Source of the DNA: CAYGWP01 sp964353455
GTDB taxonomy: Bacteria; Planctomycetota; Phycisphaerae; FEN-1346
Length of the DNA: 11,609 nucleotides
Assembly: GCA_964353455.1 (NCBI GenBank)
Contig: CAYGWP010000235.1
Span: 1 to 11,609, forward strand
Direction: 5' to 3'
The translations under genes and the position numbers were made by a program. Below the pieces are notes generated by a model that saw nothing but the letters and a program-made list of their open reading frames with translations, was not told the DNA's origin and did no database searches. Within the stretch, counting starts at the first letter, position 1, and every line of letters starts with the position of its first letter. This document shows, piece after piece, positions 1-6,555 of this stretch.

Positions 1-1290
1 GACGTAGGCCGCCGGCAGTTGCCCCGTGGCGGGCGTGGCGTGCGGGAAGTGGCAGAAGATGGTTTCGCGCGACAGCGCCGCCGCACCGCGCAGCGCGGGC
101 ACGATGCTCATGCCGTCGAACTTCAGCCCCTGCTTGGGGGCAAGGCCGAGCATTTCGAGGATCGTCGGGTAGAAGTCGATGCTCTGGATGACGGCGTCGC
201 TCTTTGAGCCGGGCTTCACCTGCCCCGGCCAGACGACGATGCACGGTTCTCGCGTGCCGCCCTCGTAAATCGTGGCCTTCCCGCCGCGCAGGGGGGCGTT
301 GCTCGTGATGGGGATGCTGTTGAGGTCCTCATCGCTGCCAGTGGCCTTGCGGAAGGCCCAGTGCACGCCGCCGTTATCGGAGAAGAAGACGACGATCGTG
401 TTTTCGGCGAGGCCCAGTTCATCGAGCGTGTCGAGGAGGCGCCCGACGGCGTCGTCCATGCTCCGGACCATGGCGGCGTAGAGGGGATTGTGCTGGGGGT
501 TTTTGGGGTCGGCCTTGGCACGGTACTTATCCACATATTCCTTCTTGGCATCCCACGGCGAGTGGACCGAGAAACACCAGTAGGTCATGAAGAACGGGCG
601 GTCCTTGTTCTCCCTGAGGAACTTCGCGGCCTCGCCGGCCATGCGGTCCTCAATGTGCTCGCCCGGCGCGCCCGTGAAATTCAGTTTGGCCGGGAACTTC
701 CACGGGGCGATATAACTTCCGGCGGGGCCGGGGCCCGGATAATGCGGCACGTCCACGTCGTAGCCCTGGTGGAGCGGGTCGTACGGCTCCTGCCCCAGGT
801 GCCATTTGCCGAAGTGGCCCGTGCGGTAGCCGGCATCGTGCAGGGCCTCGGCCAGGGTATAGTACTCGTGCTTCAGGCGCGTGGCGCTGTCGCAGGAGAG
901 AACACGAACGTCGGGCGCGGCACGGTCGCGCACGGTTTCCTCAAACTTCTCCTCCGGCAGATGGCAGGCCGGCGCGGTGATGCCGATGCGGGCGGGCCAA
1001 AGGCCCGTCTGGATGCTTGCCCGGGTGGGCGAACATAGCGGGTTGGCCGCATAGGCGTTGGTGAACATCATGCCGCGCTTGGCCAGTCGCTCGACGTTCG
1101 GCGTTTCGTAGAACGTGCTGCCGTAGAGCGACGTGTCGCGCCAGCCGAGATCGTCGGCGAGGATGAAGAGGACGTTCGGCTTGCGTGCGGGCGCTGCGGC
1201 GGCCCCGCCAGTACGTAGGGCGGGCCATCGCCGCAGGGCCGCAGCGGCCACCGCTGCGCCCGCCGCCCTGAGGAATTCGCATCGGTCCAT
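1..1290 (-). CDS. Sulfatase A, exported type I sulfatase (C-terminus cut off by window edge)
   Basis: Hydrolyses a sulfate ester, probably on an exported glycan or aryl substrate. An uninterrupted frame of 430 codons runs from ATG at 1290 to the window edge. Seen: metal-binding DD at residues 46-47, the formylglycine motif CSPTR at 86-90 (C86 is converted to formylglycine), GKWHLG at 161-166, SDNGG at 304-308 and a conserved Lys at K338. These place it in the alkaline phosphatase/sulfatase superfamily, type I (Cys-type). The N-terminus (DRCEFLRAAG followed by an Ala-rich stretch) looks like a Tat signal in which the second Arg has become Cys. A 21-nt palindrome encodes residues 23-29 (PALRTGG), just after the hydrophobic stretch. 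The start is supported by GGAGG at 1302-1306, 11 nt upstream, a slightly long spacing. It is the last visible gene of the minus-strand run, 58 nt after the GH32 stop. The substrate cannot be told from sequence alone. Confidence 0.96.
   Translation of the reverse strand, partial: MDRCEFLRAAGAAVAAAALRRWPALRTGGAAAAPARKPNVLFILADDLGWRDTSLYGSTFYETPNVERLAKRGMMFTNAYAANPLCSPTRASIQTGLWPARIGITAPACHLPEEKFEETVRDRAAPDVRVLSCDSATRLKHEYYTLAEALHDAGYRTGHFGKWHLGQEPYDPLHQGYDVDVPHYPGPGPAGSYIAPWKFPAKLNFTGAPGEHIEDRMAGEAAKFLRENKDRPFFMTYWCFSVHSPWDAKKEYVDKYRAKADPKNPQHNPLYAAMVRSMDDAVGRLLDTLDELGLAENTIVVFFSDNGGVHWAFRKATGSDEDLNSIPITSNAPLRGGKATIYEGGTREPCIVVWPGQVKPGSKSDAVIQSIDFYPTILEMLGLAPKQGLKFDGMSIVPALRGAAALSRETIFCHFPHATPATGQLPAAYV
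1204..1224. repeat. REP-like palindrome, copy 1 (inside the sulfatase A signal region)
   Basis: CCCGCC and GGCGGG arms flank the 9-nt core AGTACGTAG on the plus strand. It is read in frame as seven whole codons (residues 23-29) of sulfatase A, right after the hydrophobic part of the signal sequence. It differs from copy 2 at 2 of 21 positions. A further perfect 7-bp inverted repeat (GCAGCGG, CCA, CCGCTGC) lies close by at 1241-1257. Confidence 0.6.
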
Positions 1291-1348
1291 GTTACAGATC
1301 GCCTCCGCCAGTCCATCCGGCAAGCCCCATGATTCGTCCTTTCACCTT

Positions 1349-3544
1349 TCATTCCCACGCCGACTTTAGTTCCCACACTTCGAGCGATTTGACCTTCGCC
1401 GCGCCGCCGGTGCTGACGGTTTCAAGCGACCGGTTGTCGTCGGGATGCACGATGCCCACGGGCATATAGACCCGCCCATGATTTGCGAAGACCTCGATGG
1501 ACGTGCGGTCAACAAGGATGTGCATGCGTATGCGGCCGCCCTCGGTCTTGAGGGGCGCCTTGCATCCCTTGCAGGAGATTTCCTGTGCCTTGACGTTATA
1601 GAGGACGGGCGTGCCGCGGATGCTCAGGCCGAACTCTGCGGCGTCGCCCGGCTCGAAGTCGGCGCGGATCTCGAAGAGGTCTCCCGCGACGCCCGCCAGA
1701 AGGTTCTCGCCGGGCATAACGATCTGGTCGCGCCAGGAATGTTTCTTCGCGTGCAGAAACGCGATCTCGCGGACCGGCTCGGCGAAGAGGCGCGGGCCGT
1801 CATCGGTCTTCCGGAGCGTGAGTTCCACCGGGAATAGCATGCACTGGTTGAAGGGCATGCCGGGGGTTGCGATGCGGCCCCAGGCGATCTGGATGCGGCG
1901 GCCATCCTCGTGCAGAATGTTGTTGAACGTCTGCGAGGCGTAGAAGCAATTGCCGTAACTGAACTTGTGCTTGCCGGATTCCGGGGTGAAGGTCTTGCCG
2001 TCGAACGCGCCGACGGAATAATCGCCGCTTGCGGCATAGACGACCCACCTGGTTTGGCACGGGTCGCATTCCAGTGGAAGTTCGAAGATTTCAGGGCACT
2101 CGAAGTACCCTTCGATGCGGCTCCCGAACTCCCACGCCTTAAGGTCGGGCGAAGTGTAGAACGCGATGCCCTTCGACGCGTCGCGCTGGTCGTACACGGC
2201 CATTACCCAGTGCTTGCCGGGCTTCGCCTCGGCGGAGCCGGGGGCGTACCAGATGATCTTCGGGTCGCGCCCGCCGTGCTTGACGACGGGGTTGCCCTGG
2301 AAGTCGGCGAAGGTTCGGCCGCGGTCGTTGGAGTAGGCGATGCACTCGCCGCGGCCGGTGCTGGTATAGGCCGCGACGATCACGTCCTCCCGGCCCGTCT
2401 TAAAGCCCCCGGTGTTCTCGGCATCGACGGCGGCGCTGCCGGAGAATACCCAGTCGCCAAACTTGTGCGGGTAGATGGCGACGGGCAGTTCCTTCCAGTG
2501 CACGAGGTCGGCGCTGACGGCGTGGCCCCAGTGCATGTTGCCCCATTTCCATCCATAGGGGTTGTGCTGGTAGTAGAGGTGGTACTCGCCCGCGTGATAC
2601 ACGAGTCCGTTCGGGTCGTTGTTCCATCCGCGCCGCGATGAGAAGTGGAACTGCGGCCGGAGTTTCTCGCGGTACACCTGCCCGGCGTCGCCCCGCCAGG
2701 ACGGAGGGCGGGCTACGCCGGGGCGAAGCCCGGCGTCGGGCACGGCGTCGGCCTGGACGATCGTCCCAAGGCCCTTCGATCCCTCCGGCAGGCTGTCAAC
2801 GTGGATCGTGATGCGGCGGCCCGTGAGGGCGGAGACGTCGCTGAAGACCCAGAAGTCGGGGTCGGCGTCGGCCAGTTCGATCTCGAACTCTCGCAGGGTT
2901 TCCTCGCCCGCCGCGAAGCGCATGCGGCACTTCGGGCCGCCGTTCTTGACGGGCAGGTGCAGGTACGGCTGCTCGATGGTCATCTCCCGCTGCGCGGGAA
3001 CCACCTCGCGCCTGTTGTCGCTCTGCGTTATCTGGTCCACGTTTATGTGCCCCCAGCGCCCGGTTCGCTTGTCTATGATCTGGATGGCGGCGGTCTTGCC
3101 GATGAACTCCGCGACGTCCCACCCCTGCCAGTCGAGCCGCTCTGAGCCGCCCGCCCTGTCGTTCGGGCCGGTGGCGGTGCGGACCACCTTGCCCTCTATG
3201 ATGAGGTTCATGCACGTCTCGCCGGGGTACTTGCCGCCGCCGATGAGGAAGTTGATGAACTTCCGCTCGATCTTGAAGGGCGGCGAGGTGAGCGCCCCCG
3301 TGGCCTTGTCGCCGCCGATGTAGGTGTTGACGAGGCCCTTGCCCTGGTATCCGCTGACGGGCATCTGCTGCGGCAGGGCGCCGCGCGCCGGGCCGCGGCC
3401 GAAAGCATCACCCTCGGCCTTCCATGCACCCCAGTCGCTGCCCTCGAAGTCGGCGATGAGGATGTCATCGGCGGCCATCGCCGCGCACGGCCAGAGGAGG
3501 CACGCGCAGAGAATCGCGCCGTTCATCGTTCGGCAGATGCTCAT
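1349..3544 (-). CDS. GH32 beta-fructosidase (levanase/fructanase/invertase-like), secreted
   Basis: Hydrolyses beta-fructofuranosidic bonds (sucrose, inulin or levan type) by the retaining GH32 mechanism. It has 731 residues from ATG at 3544, supported by GGAAGGAG at 3554-3561, 9 nt upstream; the frame is open further upstream but that part overlaps gene B. Seen: Sec signal about 1-25 ending AMA; an N-terminal beta-rich domain about 26-175; a second domain about 185-268 resembling the region found before the catalytic domain in many bacterial levanases (DUF4980-like, from memory); the propeller from about 293 with WNNDPNG at 307-313 (nucleophile D310), FSGS at 367-370, RDPK at 426-429 (D427) and ECPE at 482-485 (acid/base E482); and a C-terminal beta-sandwich from about 600. 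All catalytic residues are present. The linker at about 269-287 is Pro/Arg/Gly-rich and encoded by palindromic DNA. It is the only glycoside hydrolase among the sulfatases. Endo or exo action and the exact fructan are not determinable. Confidence 0.97.
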   Translation of the reverse strand: MSICRTMNGAILCACLLWPCAAMAADDILIADFEGSDWGAWKAEGDAFGRGPARGALPQQMPVSGYQGKGLVNTYIGGDKATGALTSPPFKIERKFINFLIGGGKYPGETCMNLIIEGKVVRTATGPNDRAGGSERLDWQGWDVAEFIGKTAAIQIIDKRTGRWGHINVDQITQSDNRREVVPAQREMTIEQPYLHLPVKNGGPKCRMRFAAGEETLREFEIELADADPDFWVFSDVSALTGRRITIHVDSLPEGSKGLGTIVQADAVPDAGLRPGVARPPSWRGDAGQVYREKLRPQFHFSSRRGWNNDPNGLVYHAGEYHLYYQHNPYGWKWGNMHWGHAVSADLVHWKELPVAIYPHKFGDWVFSGSAAVDAENTGGFKTGREDVIVAAYTSTGRGECIAYSNDRGRTFADFQGNPVVKHGGRDPKIIWYAPGSAEAKPGKHWVMAVYDQRDASKGIAFYTSPDLKAWEFGSRIEGYFECPEIFELPLECDPCQTRWVVYAASGDYSVGAFDGKTFTPESGKHKFSYGNCFYASQTFNNILHEDGRRIQIAWGRIATPGMPFNQCMLFPVELTLRKTDDGPRLFAEPVREIAFLHAKKHSWRDQIVMPGENLLAGVAGDLFEIRADFEPGDAAEFGLSIRGTPVLYNVKAQEISCKGCKAPLKTEGGRIRMHILVDRTSIEVFANHGRVYMPVGIVHPDDNRSLETVSTGGAAKVKSLEVWELKSAWE
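2692..2712. repeat. REP-like palindrome, copy 2 (inside the GH32 linker)
   Basis: Same CCCGCC and GGCGGG arms around the core AGGACGGAG on the plus strand. In the GH32 gene it encodes residues 278-284 plus the first base of 285, in a different reading frame from copy 1. It differs from copy 3 at 1 of 21 positions. A second hairpin at 2715-2736 adjoins it. Confidence 0.65.
2715..2736. repeat. Hairpin adjoining palindrome copy 2 in GH32
   Basis: ACGCCGGG and CCCGGCGT (coding strand) are perfect 8-nt inverted arms around a 6-nt CTTCGC loop. Together with 2692-2712 they form a tandem hairpin block that encodes the Pro/Arg/Gly-rich linker just before the GH32 catalytic domain. High GC makes chance palindromes likelier, but placement directly against copy 2 argues for one composite element. 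Confidence 0.5.
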
Positions 3545-3575
3545 GGCCGCACGCTCCTTCCGAACGCATGCAGTT

Positions 3576-5018
3576 TTATTTTTTCGCCTTCTGCTGCTTC
3601 GTCTTGGGTTGCTTCGCCTTCTGCTCCTGCCTGCGCGTGGTGAAGAAGTCGAGGTTGACCTCGGCGGGCTTCGGGTCGGCGACTTCAAGGGGCAGAGTGT
3701 CTCCGAAGCGTTTCTGCTCCTCGGCGAGGAGCGCCAGGAGTTCCTTGATCTTGCCGGCTTGGGCGGGGTCGGCCGAAAGGTCCTTCTTCTCGCGAGGGTC
3801 GGCCGCAAGGTCGAAGAGTTGCGTCCGGTTGACCTCGGGATACCGGATGAGTTTCCACTGTCCGCGCCGGACGGCCCGCTGGACGCCCCTGTAGGCCAGG
3901 AATATCGCGTCGCGGACGCCGTCGGCCTTGCCGCGGATAACGGGGGCGAGGTCCTTGCCGTCGATTGCGTCGGGGGGCTTCGCGCCGGTCATGGTGCATA
4001 CGGTCGGATATATGTCGAAATGGTACGCGAAGGCGTCGGATACCTTGCCCTTCGGGATGCCCGGGCCGCGGAAGATGACCGGCACTTTCATCGAGTCTTC
4101 GTAAAGGTTCTGCTTGCCCATCAGTCCGTGGCTGCCGATGGCCACGCCCTGGTCGCCCGTGAAGATGATGACGGTGTTCTCGTACTCGCCGATGTCCTTC
4201 AGGGCCCGGAGTATGCGGCCGATCTGGTCGTCGAGGCACGTGATGTCGGCATAGTAGTCGCGGAGGTGCCGGCGGATTTCATCCTCGGTGCGCGGCCACG
4301 GGGCCAGGCACTCGTCGCGGACGAACATCTCGCCGTTGTCGAACGGATGGAACGAGAGGTAGTTCGCAGGCAGCGGCATCTTCGCCGCTTCGTACCGGTC
4401 CATGAATTCCTTCGGCGCACTGCGCGGATCGTGCGGGTGCGGCGGGGCAAGGTGCATGAAGAACGGCTGGGCGGCGCCGGCGTCACGCTGCTTCTTCCAC
4501 TCGGCCAGGAACGCGATCACGCCGTCGGCCATCACCTGGCCGGGGACCACCTCGCCCCCCCTGCGGTCATCGAAGTTGACGGACTTGAAGACCCTGAGCA
4601 CGCCGCTATCATTGTTGCCGGCCTTGCCGAGGAAGAACGTGGAGTACCCGGCCTCGTTCATGGTTTTCGGGAAGTTCTGCTCCTGCCAGTCCTTGAACCG
4701 CGGCGAGAAGTACGAGCGTCCCCTGAGGATCATCTGCCGCGCAGGCAGGCACACGGCCCCTACGTTGCCCCCCGCGCAGTAAGCGTTGCGGAAGACCAGC
4801 CCCTCCTTGACCAGCGCGTCGAGGTTCGGGGTCTGTATGTGCGTGTTGCCGAGGGCCGCGATGGTGTCGCCGCGCTGGTCGTCGGTCAGCAGAACGATGA
4901 CGTTCGGCCGCCTGGCGGCAGCCCCTGCCTCGGCGGCGCCTGCCCACCGCGACAGGGCCACGAGCCCCGCCCCGGCGCCCGCGGCCTTGAGGAACTCACG
5001 ACGGTTGATCTCACGCAT
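3576..5018 (-). CDS. Sulfatase B, Tat-exported type I sulfatase with non-canonical active-site motifs
   Basis: Predicted sulfate-ester hydrolase of 480 residues. The start is placed at ATG 5018 because AGGAG at 5025-5029 sits 6 nt upstream; the other ATG at 5024 directly abuts that site. Seen: twin-arginine signal NRREFLKAAG near the N-terminus with cleavage probably around residues 25-35, TDDQ at 45-48, formylglycine motif CLPAR at 90-94 (C90), and MGKQNLYE at 300-307 with K302. Two positions differ from common sulfatases: the usual GKWHxG is GKAGNND at 131-137, so the sulfate-contacting His is not visible there, and the usual DNG/DHG metal motif is GDQG at 288-291. The C-terminus (about 466-480) is a Lys/Gln-rich tail that looks disordered. 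The signal sequence closely matches that of gene D. The GH32 start follows 31 nt after the stop. Activity on a sulfate ester is likely but less certain than for the neighbours. Confidence 0.93.
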   Translation of the reverse strand: MREINRREFLKAAGAGAGLVALSRWAGAAEAGAAARRPNVIVLLTDDQRGDTIAALGNTHIQTPNLDALVKEGLVFRNAYCAGGNVGAVCLPARQMILRGRSYFSPRFKDWQEQNFPKTMNEAGYSTFFLGKAGNNDSGVLRVFKSVNFDDRRGGEVVPGQVMADGVIAFLAEWKKQRDAGAAQPFFMHLAPPHPHDPRSAPKEFMDRYEAAKMPLPANYLSFHPFDNGEMFVRDECLAPWPRTEDEIRRHLRDYYADITCLDDQIGRILRALKDIGEYENTVIIFTGDQGVAIGSHGLMGKQNLYEDSMKVPVIFRGPGIPKGKVSDAFAYHFDIYPTVCTMTGAKPPDAIDGKDLAPVIRGKADGVRDAIFLAYRGVQRAVRRGQWKLIRYPEVNRTQLFDLAADPREKKDLSADPAQAGKIKELLALLAEEQKRFGDTLPLEVADPKPAEVNLDFFTTRRQEQKAKQPKTKQQKAKK

Positions 5019-5024
5019 CAACAT

Positions 5025-5029
5025 CTCCT
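5025..5029 (-). promoter_or_regulatory. Ribosome-binding site deciding the start of sulfatase B
   Basis: AGGAG directly abuts the ATG at 5022-5024 but stands 6 nt from the ATG at 5016-5018, so the inner ATG is favoured. The 135-nt gap upstream (5019-5153) also holds an AT-rich patch at about 5066-5085 and a 7-bp stem at 5048-5065; no convincing promoter or terminator was found in it. Confidence 0.7.
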
Positions 5030-5153
5030 GTCTTCATTGACTACACGCGGCCCGCAAGCGAGCCGGTTAAATGTTAGATACCTAGCCTCGCCCGCCTCAT
5101 TGCGTTCAAGCGGCGGGACCCTTGGCCTCTTGTTCTTCTCCGCCGCCGGCCTC

Positions 5154-6542
5154 TCACTTCTCCACGTCGAGGGCGGCGCCGGGGTCGCCCTGCTGCTGCA
5201 TCCAGGCGCGGAGGCGGTCTTCCAGGTCGCGGCGGACGGCGGCCAGGTCCGGACGGTCGGCCAGGTTCTCCAGTTCCCAGGGGTCCTTCTCCACGTCGTA
5301 GAGTTGCACCGCGGGGCGCCTGATGAACCGCCGGAGCGGCCCGGCCGCGCGGGGGTCCTGGGCGGCCGCCTCGACCCACGATTTCCAGTAATCCTCGCGG
5401 TCGATGTCCATAATGTGCTTCTCGTGGTAGTCGCTGTCGGGCATAAGATTGAGGATGAGTTTATACTTCTTCGAGCGGATGCTGCGGATCGGATACGGCC
5501 GCCCTTCCGGCCAGTTGTTGTGGATGCCGAAGGCAAACTCGCGGAAGTCGGCCTTCGCGCCCGTCAGCACCGCCGCGAAACTCAGGCCATCGAGGCCCTT
5601 CTCGGCCGCCGCGGCGGCCAAGTCGATCAGCGTGGGCAGGATGTCTTCGTACTGGACGATTGCCGCCGTTGTGGCGCCCGCCCTGGTGCGGCCCGGCCAA
5701 CGGACGATTGCCGCGCTGCGGACGCCCGGCGCAAACAGGGTCCACTTGGCGCTGGGGAACTGCGACCCCTGCTCGCCCAGGAAAATGAGGACGGTCTTGT
5801 CCTTCAGGCCCGCCTCTTCCATCGTGCGGACGACGTCGCCGACCTGGGTGTCGAGTGCGGCCACCTCCGCACAATACTTCGCGAACGCCTGCCGCGTCTT
5901 GGGCGTGTCCATCCAGATAGGCGGCAGGAGGAGTTTCTCGGGCGGGAACTTCGAGGCGTCGCCCACGGTCCACGGCGCGTGCGGCAGCGTGGAGCACACG
6001 AACAGGCAGAACGGCTGCCCGGGGCCGCGCGTCATAAAGTCGCGGATGCCGTCCAACGTGTAGTTGGCCGTCGGGGCCGTGCAATTCGGCTCGAAGCCCG
6101 GCACCGCGTCGAACGGATACACCTCCTTCGGTTTGACGTGGACCTTGCCGGCCAGGCCGACGCGGTACCCGAGCGGGCGCAGGTAGTGCGGCACGCTCCT
6201 GGTCTCCGGCTTGGAGGCGGCGTGGTTGCGGCAGGCCCCGTGCCGCGCGGGGTACAGGCCCGTGTACAGCGACGAGCGGATGGGCACGCACATGGCCTCA
6301 GAGGCGAAGGCGTGGGTAAACCGCAGGCCCTCGGCCGCCAGGCGGTCGATGTGCGGCGTGGCGACGTTCTTGCCGCCGTAGCAACCGAGTTCGTAACTGG
6401 CCAGGTCGTCGGCCATGATGATAAGGAAATTGGGCTTGCCGTTAGCGCCGGCCCCCGCCGCCGGCGCCAGCCGCGCGAGGGCCGTCAGGCCCAGCCCCGC
6501 GCCCGTGGCCTTCAGAAAATCACGGCGGTTGAACGCGTGCAT
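5154..6542 (-). CDS. Sulfatase C, N-sulfoglucosamine sulfohydrolase-like, Tat-exported
   Basis: Predicted sulfohydrolase of 462 residues. The start at ATG 6542 has GGAG at 6549-6552, 6 nt upstream; the longer open frame to 6629 only reads through the adjacent heptamer repeat. Seen: Tat signal NRRDFLKATG, ADD at 44-46, formylglycine motif CVPIR at 85-89 (C85), GKVHVKP at 132-138 with the usual Lys and His, PHAPW at 187-191, and GEQGSQFPSAKW at 256-267 with K266. The stretch from PHAPW through LPPIW and the aligned FPSAKW motif recall heparan N-sulfatase (SGSH)-like enzymes; this is judged by eye, not by alignment. The metal-binding pair usually written D-N or D-H reads E257-Q258. The C-terminal region VQLYDVEKDPWELENLA is the usual sulfatase ending. 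It lies 13 nt downstream of gene D and 135 nt upstream of gene B. A related O-sulfatase specificity is equally possible. Confidence 0.95.
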   Translation of the reverse strand: MHAFNRRDFLKATGAGLGLTALARLAPAAGAGANGKPNFLIIMADDLASYELGCYGGKNVATPHIDRLAAEGLRFTHAFASEAMCVPIRSSLYTGLYPARHGACRNHAASKPETRSVPHYLRPLGYRVGLAGKVHVKPKEVYPFDAVPGFEPNCTAPTANYTLDGIRDFMTRGPGQPFCLFVCSTLPHAPWTVGDASKFPPEKLLLPPIWMDTPKTRQAFAKYCAEVAALDTQVGDVVRTMEEAGLKDKTVLIFLGEQGSQFPSAKWTLFAPGVRSAAIVRWPGRTRAGATTAAIVQYEDILPTLIDLAAAAAEKGLDGLSFAAVLTGAKADFREFAFGIHNNWPEGRPYPIRSIRSKKYKLILNLMPDSDYHEKHIMDIDREDYWKSWVEAAAQDPRAAGPLRRFIRRPAVQLYDVEKDPWELENLADRPDLAAVRRDLEDRLRAWMQQQGDPGAALDVEK

Positions 6543-6555
6543 CGGTGTCTCCAAG

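Noticed and set aside
361..1038. Plus-strand open frame opposite sulfatase A, and similar ones at 1910-2641, 6892-8106 and 8116-9204
   Set aside because: Each mirrors a minus-strand gene with clear catalytic motifs; none has a recognisable protein domain.
2215..2240. Partial match in GH32 to the hairpin at 2715-2736
   Set aside because: About 22 of 25 bases match on the opposite strand, but the arms are imperfect and many GC-rich segments here read similarly.
3545..3808. 88-residue N-terminal extension of the GH32 gene
   Set aside because: It overlaps gene B out of frame, is Ser/Arg/Pro-rich, and the Sec signal plus GGAAGGAG place the start at 3544.
5048..5065. 7-bp stem between genes C and B as an intrinsic terminator
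   Set aside because: The stem includes a G-U pair and no run of U follows on the minus strand.
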